Below, piece after piece: positions 38,851 through 48,566 of a stretch of 64,000 nt of DNA. Location of the stretch: NCBI RefSeq assembly GCF_009208735.1, contig NZ_WFLJ01000016.1:115919-179918 (forward strand). Direction: 5' to 3'. Below the pieces are notes generated by a model. It saw only the letters and a list, made by a program, of their open reading frames with translations, did no database searches and had not been told where the DNA came from. The position numbers and the translations under genes are program-made. This stretch comes from Janthinobacterium rivuli. GTDB taxonomy: Bacteria > Pseudomonadota > Gammaproteobacteria > Burkholderiales > Burkholderiaceae_D. Every line of letters begins with the position of its first letter. Positions within the stretch are counted from its first letter, which is position 1.

Positions 38851-39138
38851 AAGGTACCGCTCTGAAGGCAGCCATTCCTTGCAGGCAGCCGCGATCCAGG
38901 CGACCTCCCCCCGGTAGAAATGGATAGTAGAGATCGATAGCCGCCAAAGGAAGCAGGCCAGCGCGAGATTGCAGCGGGCAGGCCCAATCCCAAGCGCGCC
39001 CACCGAGAGCGCCCATTCATCACGCCGTGCTGCAACGCTCGCAGGGAACGACGCAAGAAAGAGCCAGGGGCAGGCGGACACGCCCCTTCGCTTGCGCCCT
39101 GCTGCATCAGGCGAACGTCACTACGCCGACGGCCATGG

Positions 39139-39798
39139 CTATGTCAGCGTCGGATTGATTTTGACGTGGTTCTCCACTTCCGTCACGCCAGGCGCATTCC
39201 AGGCCGCTTTTTCGGCATCTTCGCGCTCCGTCCACGAGCGCACCGTGCCGCTCAGCACCACGCGCGGACCACGCGCCTCGACGGTGAGGCGGGCCGCGTC
39301 GACGGTGGCGCTGCGCTGGAAGGCCGAAATGATCTTTTGCCGCACTTCACCGGCCGAGGCACTTGGCCGCAAACTGATCTGGTTGACGACGCTGCGCACG
39401 CCGCGCACGTTATGCACCGCTTCCTCGGCCCGCTGACGCTGATAATTCCACGCCACCGGTCCCTCCAGCCGCAGCACGCCATCCTGCACCACCACCTTGA
39501 TCGCCTCGGACGAACTGGGCAGCTGCGCCTTGAGGGCCGCCACGGCATCGCGCGCGATTTCAGGATCGGGCCGGGCCTGGCCGGCCAGCCTGACCTCGAT
39601 ATCGTTGGCCACGCCGGCCACCCCGGCCACGCCCTTGACGCAGCGTTCTGCCCGCATCTTGTCGCCGAAGCTGTGCGCGAATCCCGACAGCGTGACCACG
39701 CCATCCTTGACCGCCACGGCGATATCGCTGGCGGTCACATCAGCCGCCCAGTCCAGTTCGTGTTCGACATTCTTTCTGACTTCACTATCGCTCAGCAT
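39139..39798 (-). CDS. Triple BON-domain protein
   Basis: A 219-residue protein with three BON domains (about 5-70, 77-145 and 150-215), each with the pattern VxLxGxVxxxxxxxxAExxxxxxxGV (for example GVVTLSGFAHSFGDKMRAER, VLRLEGPVAWNYQRQRAEE, RVVLSGTVRSWTEREDAE). There is no signal peptide, unlike the periplasmic OsmY. BON domains bind lipids or membranes. An ACGGAGGTG ribosome site precedes the ATG. A consensus FNR/ANR box lies 93 bases upstream. Confidence 0.9.
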   Translation of the reverse strand: MLSDSEVRKNVEHELDWAADVTASDIAVAVKDGVVTLSGFAHSFGDKMRAERCVKGVAGVAGVANDIEVRLAGQARPDPEIARDAVAALKAQLPSSSEAIKVVVQDGVLRLEGPVAWNYQRQRAEEAVHNVRGVRSVVNQISLRPSASAGEVRQKIISAFQRSATVDAARLTVEARGPRVVLSGTVRSWTEREDAEKAAWNAPGVTEVENHVKINPTLT

Positions 39799-39890
39799 AT
39801 GCACCTCCGTTAGCCAGTGGATGGAGGCCTCGCCGTCTGGCCAGGCCGCGTGACGCTTCCACCAGCATAGGAGCCGGTCAATGGCCACCC

Positions 39891-39904
39891 TTGATCCGCA
39901 TCAA
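39891..39904. promoter_or_regulatory. Perfect FNR/ANR box upstream of the BON gene
   Basis: TTGATCCGCATCAA is an exact match to TTGAT-N4-ATCAA. Its distance of 93 bases from the BON start codon suits activation by FNR/ANR at low oxygen. Confidence 0.85.
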
Positions 39905-39963
39905 TCGTGCATGAAGGCTTCACTACCGCCTCGCTCCAAGCAGTACAACGGGAACCTGCCGCC

Positions 39964-42579
39964 TCACCGGCCCCAGCGCCGCTCGAAATAGCATTTCGCC
40001 GCATACGCCAGCGCGCCGTAGGCGCACAGCAACAGCGGCAGCAGGAGCCAGTACGCAGCTGGCAAGGGCCGAAAGCCAAGAACCGGCCCCAGGGGAGAGT
40101 ACGGCAGCCAGATGCCGGCCAGGCAAACGATGGCGCCAGTGGCCGACAAGGCTGCGCTGGCCCGGCTGCGCACGAAGGGCGGTCCGGCCGTACGGATGAT
40201 ATGGATGATCAGGGTTTGGCTCAGCAGCGACTCGACAAACCAGCCCGTCTGGAAGAGTGCCGCGTCCTGCCAGGCATCGAATAGCCACAGCATCATGGCA
40301 AAAGTGACGTAATCGAACAGCGAACTGACCGGCCCCAGCAACATCATGAAGCGGAAGATGCCCTGGATGTCCCATTGCCGTGGCAGCGCGATGTCGGCCG
40401 CGTCCACGTTGTCCGTCGGGATCGCCGTTTGCGAGAAATCATACAGCAGGTTATTCGTCAGCACCTGGATCGGCGCCAGCGGCAAAAACGGCAGGAACAG
40501 GCTCGCCCCCAACACGCTGAGCATGTTGCCGACATTCGAGCTGGCGCCCATGCGGATGTATTTGGTGATATTGACAAATACCCTGCGCCCCTCCAGTACG
40601 CCGCTGCGCAGGACCAGCAGGTTCTTTTCCAGCAGAATGATATCGGCTGCCTCCTTGGCGATATCGACGGCGCTGTCCACCGACAGGCCCACGTCGGCCG
40701 CTTGCAGCGCCGGACTGTCATTGATGCCGTCGCCGAGAAAGCCGACCACGTGCCCCTTGCTGCGCAGCAAACGCACCACGCGCGCCTTCTGCGCCGGCGC
40801 CAGCTTGGCAAAGACGCGCGTGCGCTGCGCCAGATCGGCCAGCGCCACGTCGTCCAGGCTGTCGATGCGGCTGCCCAGCACCACCTCGCCCGCGTCCAGG
40901 CCGACCTCGCGGCACACCTTGCGGGTGATGACGTCGTTATCGCCGGTGAGGATTTTCACGGCCACGCCACTGTCCGCCAGTGCCTTGAGCGCGGCGGCGG
41001 CACTCTCCTTGGGCGGATCGAGGAAGGCGATATAGCCTGCCAGGGTCAGGCCCGCCTCGTCGGCGACGCGGTAGGCATCTTTATTCTCGGCAACGTCCTT
41101 GTAGGCGATGGCGACGACGCGAAAGCCATCGTCATTCAATGCCCGTGTCTGCTCTTTGGCGGCGGCAATATGCGTGGCATCGAGCACGCCGCGCTCGCCG
41201 TCCGCCTCGTAGCCGCTGCAGACGGCCATGATTTCTTCGACCGCGCCCTTGCAGATCATCAGGTGGCGCCCTTCCGGCGTGGCCACCACCACGGACAGGC
41301 GCCGCCGGGAAAAATCGAAGGGGATTTCATCGACCTTGGCATAGCCCGCATCGACGCCCAGCAAACCATGTAGTTCGACATGTTTTAACACGGCCACATC
41401 GAGCAGATTCTTCAAGCCCGATTGAAAATGGCTGTTCATCCACGCATAACGCAGTACGCGCTCGGATTCCTTGCCGCGCAAATCCAGGTGGCGCTTGAGC
41501 AGGATGCGGTCCTGCGTCAAGGTGCCCGTCTTGTCTGTACACAAGATATCCATCGCGCCCAAATTCTGAATCGCATCGAGGCGCTTGACGATGACCTGCG
41601 TGCGCGACATCGCCAGCGCCCCCTTGGCCAGGTTGACGGTGACGATCATCGGCAGCATTTCCGGCGTCAGCCCGACGCCGACGGCCAGCGCGAACATCAG
41701 CGCCTCCAGCCAGTCATGCTTGCTCAAGCCGTTGATCAGCAAGACCAGGGGCACCATGACGGCGATGCAACGTATCATCAGCCAGGTGAATTGCCGCACG
41801 CCCACATCAAAGGCCGTGGCGGGCCGGCTGCCGGCCGCCTGGTCGGCCAGTTCGCCAAAAAAAGTCATGCCGCCCGTGCGAACGATGAGGCCGGTGGCAT
41901 AGCCGCTCAGTACGTTCTCGCCCATGAAGCACATATTCGGCAGCTCGAACGGCGAATCGACGGCCAGGGCGCTGGGGCCGGCAAACTTCTCGGCGGGCAT
42001 GGCTTCCCCCGTCAGCGCCGCCTGGTTGATGAACAGATCCTTCGCTTCCAGCAGGCGCAGGTCGCCGGGAACCATGTCACCCGCCGCCAGGGCGACGATA
42101 TCGCCGGGAACCAGGGTTGCCATGGGCACGTCCGTGCAGGCACTTTCACCGGCCGGGCCACGGCGGCGCACGCTGGCGCTGTTCGTAACCATCGAGCGCA
42201 GGCGCGCGGCGGCGGCGCTCGATCGATGTTCCTGCAGGAAAGACATGCCGATCGCCAGCAAGGTCATCAGGACAATCAGCAGCGCCGCCCGGCCATCGCC
42301 CAGCACGTAGGCCGCAGCCGCAAGGCCCAGCAGCAAGGCATTCAGGGGGTGGCGCGCACGCTGCCACAATTGGCGTGCCATGCCGGGCGGCTCTTCCCGG
42401 CTGACGACATTCGGGCCGTAGCGCCGCAGCAGCGCCTGCGCGCCATCCCAGTCCAGCCCCGCCGGCGTGGAACCGAGCGCCGCGCAGCATGCCTCGGCAT
42501 CAAGCTTGCTCAAGGCGAGCAACTGCGCCGTTTCCGCCTGCCCGCGCTGCCGTTTCGCCTGCCACCTGCGTGTCGACAT
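39964..42579 (-). CDS. mgtA: Magnesium-transporting P-type ATPase
   Basis: An 871-residue P3-type ATPase that imports Mg2+ across the inner membrane. Motifs: actuator TGEAMP (190-195), LTPEMLPMIVTVNLAKGA in the membrane domain, phosphorylation site DKTGTLTQ (D349) and hinge FLGDGINDSPAL. The membrane part ends with the MgtA/MgtB pattern SQTLIIHIIRT. Start: the ATG at 42579 has GGAGAGGG upstream; another ATG lies at 42591. No MgtL-like leader was recognised. Its place in a low-oxygen stress locus agrees with similar sets elsewhere. Confidence 0.92.
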   Translation of the reverse strand: MSTRRWQAKRQRGQAETAQLLALSKLDAEACCAALGSTPAGLDWDGAQALLRRYGPNVVSREEPPGMARQLWQRARHPLNALLLGLAAAAYVLGDGRAALLIVLMTLLAIGMSFLQEHRSSAAAARLRSMVTNSASVRRRGPAGESACTDVPMATLVPGDIVALAAGDMVPGDLRLLEAKDLFINQAALTGEAMPAEKFAGPSALAVDSPFELPNMCFMGENVLSGYATGLIVRTGGMTFFGELADQAAGSRPATAFDVGVRQFTWLMIRCIAVMVPLVLLINGLSKHDWLEALMFALAVGVGLTPEMLPMIVTVNLAKGALAMSRTQVIVKRLDAIQNLGAMDILCTDKTGTLTQDRILLKRHLDLRGKESERVLRYAWMNSHFQSGLKNLLDVAVLKHVELHGLLGVDAGYAKVDEIPFDFSRRRLSVVVATPEGRHLMICKGAVEEIMAVCSGYEADGERGVLDATHIAAAKEQTRALNDDGFRVVAIAYKDVAENKDAYRVADEAGLTLAGYIAFLDPPKESAAAALKALADSGVAVKILTGDNDVITRKVCREVGLDAGEVVLGSRIDSLDDVALADLAQRTRVFAKLAPAQKARVVRLLRSKGHVVGFLGDGINDSPALQAADVGLSVDSAVDIAKEAADIILLEKNLLVLRSGVLEGRRVFVNITKYIRMGASSNVGNMLSVLGASLFLPFLPLAPIQVLTNNLLYDFSQTAIPTDNVDAADIALPRQWDIQGIFRFMMLLGPVSSLFDYVTFAMMLWLFDAWQDAALFQTGWFVESLLSQTLIIHIIRTAGPPFVRSRASAALSATGAIVCLAGIWLPYSPLGPVLGFRPLPAAYWLLLPLLLCAYGALAYAAKCYFERRWGR

Positions 42580-42640
42580 GGCCCTCTCCATCGTTCCGCC
42601 GACGCACCCGTGCCGGCGCGCCGCGCGACCAACGCGCCGC

Positions 42641-44098
42641 TCAAGGGGAAGGCGCCCCGCCCATGGCGATGAACCACTGCGCCGTGTCGGTGTAGCGCTG
42701 CTCCTGAGCGCGCGCTACGCCGAGACGTGCTTGCTGATATTGGCGTTGCGACTCGAGCAATTGCAGCAGGCTGGCCTGGCCCGCCTGGTAGCTTTGCCGC
42801 GTCAGGTCCAGCACGGCCAGCGCCGTCCCGAGCGCCTTGCGCTGCGCCTCCAGCAAGGCGGCATCGTGGCGCAAGGAATCGAGCGTATCGGCAACCTGGC
42901 CAAACGCTTGCAGCAGGGCTTGCCGGTAGGCGCCCAGCTGCGCCGCATAGGCATCGGTGGCGGCGGCGCGCTGGGCCGCCAGGGTGCCCGCGTCGAAGAC
43001 GGGCGCGACGAGATTGGCGGCGAGGTTCCACAGGCTGGCGCCGCCAAACAGGCCGCCCACGCTCGCTCCCGTCGCCGTCCACTGCGCGCTCAAGGTGATA
43101 TCGGGATAAAGTTGAGCACTGGCAATACCGATCGCCGCGCTGGCCGCGTGCAGCTGCGCCCGCGCCGCGAGGATGTCGGGCCGGCGTTGCACCAGCCGCG
43201 ACGGCAGCACCAGCGGCAACTCTGCCGGCAAGCTGAAGTCCCGCAGAGCGAAGGGGGACGGTTCCCACGGCGCCGTCTTGCCGGCCAGCACGGCCAGCGC
43301 ATGCGCGGCTACGCTGGCTTGCTGCTGCAGCGGCGGCAACAGCGCGCGGTCGCTGTCGAGCTGGCTTTCCGCCGTCAGCACGTCGAGCCGCGCCGATTTG
43401 CCGGCCTCGCTCGCCAGGCGCACCAGTTCCAGGTTGCGCCGGTCGACGGCGATGATGTCGCCCACGGCGGCGATCTGCTCGCGTGCCGCCGCCAGGGCGA
43501 TCGCCTGCAGCACGGTATTGCCGCTCAGGCTCAGCTGTGCCGCCTGCCATTGCGCCAATTGATAGTCCGCCAATGCCTGCGCCTGTTCGACGCGCCGCCG
43601 GTTTGCGCCGAATGCGTCGGTGTCAGCGCTCAATGCCGGCCCGAAGGACAGGACATTCTCGGCGCCGCCCTGCACACCGTCGCGCGCGCCATGCGTGCGG
43701 GCGGCCGAGGCCGTCAAGTCGATGCGCGGATAGCGCGCGCCGCGCGCCGCGTCAAGCACATGCCGCGCTTGCGCCACGGTCGCGCGCGCGCTTTCCAGGG
43801 TCGCGCTGCCGTCCAGGGCCATCGCGACCAGCGCGTCCAGCGCAGGCGAGCCGTATGCCTGCCACCAGCGCACGGGCACCCCCTGCCCCCTGCGCAGCGC
43901 TTGGGTGACGCCGCCATCCCCATCCGTCAGGGCGGCCGGATCTTGTCGCGTGTAATGTTCGAAAGATGGCGCTGCCGGGCGCACGAATTCGGGGCCGACG
44001 GTGCAGCCCTGCAAGCCGGACGCCAGCAGCAATGCAGCCGCCACGCCCCAAGGCCGGCGCATGGGTGGCGTCAGCGGAGGGGAAGCGTACTCATTCAT
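42641..44098 (-). CDS. NodT-family outer membrane efflux lipoprotein
   Basis: A 485-residue TolC-like outer membrane channel with a lipobox (SGLQGC, lipid at C32) and the family opening CTVGPEFVRPAAP. Two OEP repeats (about 60-270 and 280-470) hold long helices, and PSRLVQRRPDILAARAQLHA is the NodT hallmark. It overlaps the MacB-type gene by 8 bases, so the three genes form one MacA-MacB-TolC-type tripartite efflux operon with its own outer membrane exit. Confidence 0.92.
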   Translation of the reverse strand: MNEYASPPLTPPMRRPWGVAAALLLASGLQGCTVGPEFVRPAAPSFEHYTRQDPAALTDGDGGVTQALRRGQGVPVRWWQAYGSPALDALVAMALDGSATLESARATVAQARHVLDAARGARYPRIDLTASAARTHGARDGVQGGAENVLSFGPALSADTDAFGANRRRVEQAQALADYQLAQWQAAQLSLSGNTVLQAIALAAAREQIAAVGDIIAVDRRNLELVRLASEAGKSARLDVLTAESQLDSDRALLPPLQQQASVAAHALAVLAGKTAPWEPSPFALRDFSLPAELPLVLPSRLVQRRPDILAARAQLHAASAAIGIASAQLYPDITLSAQWTATGASVGGLFGGASLWNLAANLVAPVFDAGTLAAQRAAATDAYAAQLGAYRQALLQAFGQVADTLDSLRHDAALLEAQRKALGTALAVLDLTRQSYQAGQASLLQLLESQRQYQQARLGVARAQEQRYTDTAQWFIAMGGAPSP

Positions 44099-46181
44099 AG
44101 CGCAAGGCCTCGATCGGATTGAGCCGCGCCGCCTTGCGGGCCGGGTAGTAGCCGAAAAAGATGCCGACGGCGACCGAGAACAGGAATCCGCCCGCCACGG
44201 CCGCCAGCGAGATGACGGTCGGCCATTTAGCGAGCGCCGAGATGATCACGGTGGCGATGGTTCCCGCCGCGATGCCGGCCATGCCGCCGATAACGCTCAT
44301 GAATACCGCCTCGGCCAGGAATTGCAGCAGCACGTGGCTGCGATGGGCACCGACGGCCATGCGCAAGCCCACTTCGCGCGTGCGCTCCGTCACCGAGACG
44401 AGCAGGATATTCATGATGCCGATGCCGCCCACCAGCAGCGAGATCGAGGCGACGACGGCCAGCAGCGCGGCCATGACCCGGCTGCTGCCTTCGGCCGCAT
44501 CAGCGATCTGGCTCAGGTTACGCACATTGAAATCCGGCGTATCGCCGGGCCGGATACGGTGCCGGCGCAGCAGGATGGCGTGCACCTCGTCGATCGCCGC
44601 AGGTACTTGCGCCGTGCTGGCGGCCTGCACGTAAATCTGATTCACATAGCCGGTCAGTCTGGCTTGCAGGCCGAAGGGATTGGGCGGGGGCGGATACGGC
44701 GACGCGGCGTTCGCCGGCTGGCTGGGCGCCGCCACGCCGAGTATCTTGCGCTCGGCCGTGCCGAACGGGATCATCACCAGGTCATCCTGGTCCTGGCCGT
44801 ACGCCGTCTGGCCTTTCGGCGCATACAGCCCGACCACACGCAACGGGACGCCGCGCACGAGGATGGTCGCGCCCACAGGGCTTTCATCGGCGCCGAACAG
44901 CTGGCGATGCACGGTCGCGCCGATGACGGCGACCAGGGCGGCGCCGTGGTCATCGTCGGCGCTCAGCCCCCGCCCTTCCGCCAGATGCCAGTTGGTGACC
45001 GCCGGATAGCTGGCCGTCACGCCCTGGATGGCGGTAGTCCAGTTGTGGTCGCCATACTGCACCTGGCCGCCCTGCCGGATCAGGTAGCTGACGGCGCCGA
45101 CCAGCGTGCTGTCGCGGCCGATGGCGTCGGCGTCGGCCACCGTCAGCGTCGACGCGCTGCCGAAACCGGCCCGCACCCCGCCGCTGGTGGTCGCGCCGGG
45201 CACGACGACGAACAGGTTGGTGCCCAGGCTCTCGATCTGCCTGCGCACGGCGTCATTCGCACCCTGCCCCACAGCGATCATCGCGATCAAGGCGGCCACG
45301 CCGATGAAGACGCCGAGCATGGTGAGCGCCGAGCGCGTCTTGTTGCGCAGCAGCGCCTGGGCCGCCGCCGTCAGTATCATCGAGAGAAATGACCAGGACG
45401 CCGCAATGTGCGCCGCGCTGGGCGGCGCCGGTGGCGGCGCGGCCGGGGTGGCTACGGCCGGGGGCGCTGGCACGGCGCCGCCCGCGCTGCGCACGTCGGA
45501 CAGCACCGCGCCGTCGCGCATGGTCACGACGCGCTGCGCGTAGGCGGCGATGTCGGTTTCGTGGGTGACGAGCACGACGGTGACGCCCTGCTCGCGGTTC
45601 AGCGCCACCAGCGTTCGCATGATCTCGTGCGAGGTGCGCGTATCGAGATTGCCGGTCGGCTCATCGGCCAGCAACACGCGCGGCGTATTGATCAGGGCGC
45701 GCGCGATGGCCACGCGCTGCTGTTGCCCACCGGACAATTGCGCCGGCGTATTCCGCTCGCGCTCGCCCAGCCCCAGCAACGCCAGTGCGGCGCGCGCCCG
45801 CTCCACGCGCCGGCTGCCTTGCGCGGCCAGCGGCCCGGCATAAAACAGGGGCAAGGCGACATTCTCCAGTGCGCTCGTGCGCGGCAGCAGGTTGAAGCTC
45901 TGGAACACAAAGCCCAGGCTGGTGCTGCGAATGTGCGCCAGTTCCGGTTCGCTCAGTTGCGCGATGTTCCTGCCTTCAAAGAAATACTCACCGCTGCTGG
46001 GCTGGTCCAGGCAACCGAGGATCGCCATCAAGGTCGACTTGCCCGAGCCGGAGGAACCCATGACGGCGACAAATTCACCGTGCCCGATAGTCAGGTTGAC
46101 GCTGCGCAAGGCGTGCACATCGACTTCGCCGACGCGATAGGTGCGCGTGACGTTGCGCAGTTCGATGCAGGCGTCGCCCAT
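44091..46181 (-). CDS. MacB-type ABC transporter (ATPase-permease fusion)
   Basis: A 696-residue type VII ABC transporter. The N-terminal ATPase has Walker A GSSGSGKST (42-50), signature LSGGQQQR and Walker B VLLADEPTGNLDT. The C-terminal half has four membrane helices around a periplasmic MacB domain (about 275-690). An extra Pro/Ala-rich linker near residues 235-265 makes it longer than E. coli MacB (648). With the adaptor and NodT-like channel it would drive export of macrolide-like compounds, peptides or siderophores from the periplasm. Confidence 0.92.
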   Translation of the reverse strand: MGDACIELRNVTRTYRVGEVDVHALRSVNLTIGHGEFVAVMGSSGSGKSTLMAILGCLDQPSSGEYFFEGRNIAQLSEPELAHIRSTSLGFVFQSFNLLPRTSALENVALPLFYAGPLAAQGSRRVERARAALALLGLGERERNTPAQLSGGQQQRVAIARALINTPRVLLADEPTGNLDTRTSHEIMRTLVALNREQGVTVVLVTHETDIAAYAQRVVTMRDGAVLSDVRSAGGAVPAPPAVATPAAPPPAPPSAAHIAASWSFLSMILTAAAQALLRNKTRSALTMLGVFIGVAALIAMIAVGQGANDAVRRQIESLGTNLFVVVPGATTSGGVRAGFGSASTLTVADADAIGRDSTLVGAVSYLIRQGGQVQYGDHNWTTAIQGVTASYPAVTNWHLAEGRGLSADDDHGAALVAVIGATVHRQLFGADESPVGATILVRGVPLRVVGLYAPKGQTAYGQDQDDLVMIPFGTAERKILGVAAPSQPANAASPYPPPPNPFGLQARLTGYVNQIYVQAASTAQVPAAIDEVHAILLRRHRIRPGDTPDFNVRNLSQIADAAEGSSRVMAALLAVVASISLLVGGIGIMNILLVSVTERTREVGLRMAVGAHRSHVLLQFLAEAVFMSVIGGMAGIAAGTIATVIISALAKWPTVISLAAVAGGFLFSVAVGIFFGYYPARKAARLNPIEALRYE

Positions 46182-46182
46182 G

Positions 46183-47466
46183 CTAGCGTCCCGGCCCCGG
46201 CAGGCCGAAGGGCGCGACCGGAGCGCGGCTGGCGGCCGCGCCGCGTTCCGAGACGATCACCGCGTCGCCTTCGCGCAAGGGGCCGCCGATGATTTGCGCA
46301 TACGCGTCATCCTCCAGGCCGATGACGACGGGCAAGCGATGCGGCTTGCCATTGGCCAGTATCCAGACCTGCCCCGCGCGGGCGCCAGCGCCGCCGGTCC
46401 GTTGCGGCGCGACCGCGCCATCCGGCTGCGCGGCTGGCGTCGTCGGACGATAGCGCAGCGCCTGGCCAGGCACGCGCAGCACATGGTCCGCGCGGCTGGT
46501 GACGATACGTATCGCCGCCGTCATGCCGGGCTTGAGCGCCAGGTCGGCATTCTGCACGTCGACGACCACGTCGTAGGTCACGACGTTCTGCACCGTTTGC
46601 GGCGCCTGGCGCACCTGCCGCACCTGCCCGGAAAACTGCCGCTCCGAGTACGCGGCGACGTTGAAGGTCACGGCATTGCCCACGGCGATGCGGCCGATAT
46701 CGGATTCGCTGACATTCGTGTCGACCTGCATCTGCGTCAGGTCGGTGGCGATCAGGAACAGGGTCGGCGTCTGGAAGCTTGCCGCCACGGTCTGCCCCTG
46801 CGTGACATTGCGCGACACGACCGTGCCGTCGACGGGCGAGACGATGTCGGTATAGCCGAGATTGATGCGCGCCGCTTTCAGCTGGGCTTCATGCTGTGCC
46901 ACTGCCGCCGCGTCGAGGGCTACCTGCGCCCTGGCCTGCAGCCAGGCGCTGTGCGAGGTATCGGCCGTTTCCTGCGAGACAATACCGCGCTGTAGCAGAT
47001 CCGCGTTGCGCGCATCGATGCGCTGCGCATAGTCGAGACTGGCACGGTCCTTGGCCAACTGTGCGCGTGCCATGCCGAGCGACGCCGATTCCTGCTCCAC
47101 GATGGTCTGGTAAGGGCGCGGATCGATCCGGGCACACAGCTGACCTGCCCTCACCCGGGTATTGAAATCGCACAGGACGGCTTGGATGACGCCCGACACA
47201 TAGGTGCCGACCTGTATCGTGGTGACGGGATTGACGGCGCCGCTGGACACGACCGCCGGCGCGACGCTGCCGCGCCCGGCCACGACGGTCGCATAGTGCG
47301 GCAGCGGTCCTGTGGCATGGCGCCAGGCATAGCCCCCGACGACCAGCAGCAGGGCCAGCACGCCGATGGCGGCCAGCAGCCATGCACGGTGCCGCCTGCC
47401 ATGGATAGCACTGCCCGGCCCCGCTTCAGACGGGCTGCCGATCGTGCCTGTCGGGATGGCATGCAT
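46183..47466 (-). CDS. MacA-type periplasmic adaptor protein
   Basis: A 427-residue HlyD-family adaptor. An N-terminal membrane anchor (about 28-50) is followed by a barrel-sandwich hybrid split by a helical hairpin (about 75-225, with INLGYTDIVSPVDGTVVSRN) and a beta-barrel region (LMQ-type VDTNVSESDIGRI). It stabilises the MacB-outer membrane channel complex. It is the first gene of the efflux operon; its stop is one base from the macB start. Two FNR-like boxes lie 73-116 bases upstream, shared with the divergent stress protein. Confidence 0.92.
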   Translation of the reverse strand: MHAIPTGTIGSPSEAGPGSAIHGRRHRAWLLAAIGVLALLLVVGGYAWRHATGPLPHYATVVAGRGSVAPAVVSSGAVNPVTTIQVGTYVSGVIQAVLCDFNTRVRAGQLCARIDPRPYQTIVEQESASLGMARAQLAKDRASLDYAQRIDARNADLLQRGIVSQETADTSHSAWLQARAQVALDAAAVAQHEAQLKAARINLGYTDIVSPVDGTVVSRNVTQGQTVAASFQTPTLFLIATDLTQMQVDTNVSESDIGRIAVGNAVTFNVAAYSERQFSGQVRQVRQAPQTVQNVVTYDVVVDVQNADLALKPGMTAAIRIVTSRADHVLRVPGQALRYRPTTPAAQPDGAVAPQRTGGAGARAGQVWILANGKPHRLPVVIGLEDDAYAQIIGGPLREGDAVIVSERGAAASRAPVAPFGLPGPGR

Positions 47467-47538
47467 AAGCCAGAAGGCCTCCTACGGATGAATGAAGCAG
47501 CGCCCTGTCATCCTATATCGGGGCATCGCCATGCCGCA

Positions 47539-47550
47539 TGACGCAGATCA
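47539..47550. promoter_or_regulatory. FNR/ANR-like box 1 between efflux operon and stress protein
   Basis: TGACGCAGATCA followed by A fits TTGAY-N4-ATCAA apart from the first T. It lies between divergent genes, 153 bases from the stress protein start. Confidence 0.6.
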
Positions 47551-47570
47551 AGCCGCACCCGTACCACAAA

Positions 47571-47582
47571 TGATCCAGATCA
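47571..47582. promoter_or_regulatory. FNR/ANR-like box 2 between efflux operon and stress protein
   Basis: TGATCCAGATCA has the perfect core TGAT-N4-ATCA. It lies 121 bases from the stress protein ATG and about 105 bases from the adaptor start. Confidence 0.68.
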
Positions 47583-47702
47583 TCCCCCAATATCGGCAAG
47601 CCGGCCATAATGAAAATTTCCCTAGGCGTACAGGATTAGCCTGCCATCCATGAAACGGCGAATCGGCCTCAAATCCCCTTGCCTGCCACTGCGGAGCAAA
47701 GC

Positions 47703-48542
47703 ATGTACAAGACCATTCTCATGTATGCGGACCAGTTTTCCGGTTTCGAACGGCGTCTGGAAGTGGCGGCAGCGCTTGCGCGAGACTACGACGCCCACCT
47801 GATCGGCACGACGGCCAGCGGGGGCGCCCAACTCGACTACATTGTCTTTGGCGCGGCAACATTGGCACCGCCGCCGCCGCTCGACTATGAACCGCTGCGC
47901 GAGGCGGCCAGGGAGCAGCTGCTCCGCTTCGACAGCAGTTGCAGCCGCCTTGGCGTGCTCTCCTATGAAACCCGTTTTCAGGACAGCAGCGCCGCCGACG
48001 CATTGATACTGCAGTCCCTGTATTGCGACCTGCTCATTGCCGGCCAGAGCGATCTGAGCGATCCTGGCCTCGTCTGGTCGACACGCCTGCCCGGCTATCT
48101 GGCGCTGCACTGCCCGCGCCCCCTGCTGGTCATTCCCGACGACGGCGCTACCGCGACGTCGCCCGGCCGCAACATCGTCATCGGCTGGAACGCGAGCGCG
48201 GCAGCCAGTCGCGCCGTGGCGGGCGCCATGCCCCTGTTGCTGCGAGCACAACGCGTACACATCGCCGTATTCAATCCACGCCAGCGATTCGGGCAGCACG
48301 GCGATGAACCTGGGGCCGATCTGGCCACCTATCTGGCGCGCCATGGCGTGCGGGTGGAAGTGCACAGCAGCGTCACCGCCGAGGAATACGGTATGGCCCT
48401 ATGCCGGCATGCCCGGGACAGCGGCGCCGACCTGATCGTCGCAGGGGCATACGGACACAGCCGCTTCCAGGAGTGGATACTGGGCGGCACGACGCGCCAT
48501 TTACTCAGTCAAGCGAAGCTCCCCGTGCTGCTGTCACACTAA
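47703..48542 (+). CDS. Universal stress protein with two Usp domains
   Basis: A 279-residue tandem Usp protein. Domain 1 (about 1-140) has lost a clear nucleotide loop, while domain 2 (about 155-279) keeps it in VAGAYGHSRFQEWILGGTTR. The middle holds GRNIVIGWNASAAASRAVAG. It starts MYKTILMYADQ, like the broken copy at 29240, which shows what that gene once looked like. The ATG at 47703 has GCGGAGCAAAG upstream; the frame is open from 47679. Two FNR-like boxes precede it. The phosphoribosyltransferase gene follows after 24 bases. Confidence 0.9.
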   Translation: MYKTILMYADQFSGFERRLEVAAALARDYDAHLIGTTASGGAQLDYIVFGAATLAPPPPLDYEPLREAAREQLLRFDSSCSRLGVLSYETRFQDSSAADALILQSLYCDLLIAGQSDLSDPGLVWSTRLPGYLALHCPRPLLVIPDDGATATSPGRNIVIGWNASAAASRAVAGAMPLLLRAQRVHIAVFNPRQRFGQHGDEPGADLATYLARHGVRVEVHSSVTAEEYGMALCRHARDSGADLIVAGAYGHSRFQEWILGGTTRHLLSQAKLPVLLSH

Positions 48543-48566
48543 GGAGGTGGCAAAGCGAGACGATGC

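Noticed and set aside
38851..39138. Minus-strand frame resembling a small membrane protein
   Set aside because: No start signal, no family, and the frame runs across uneven composition; left unannotated.
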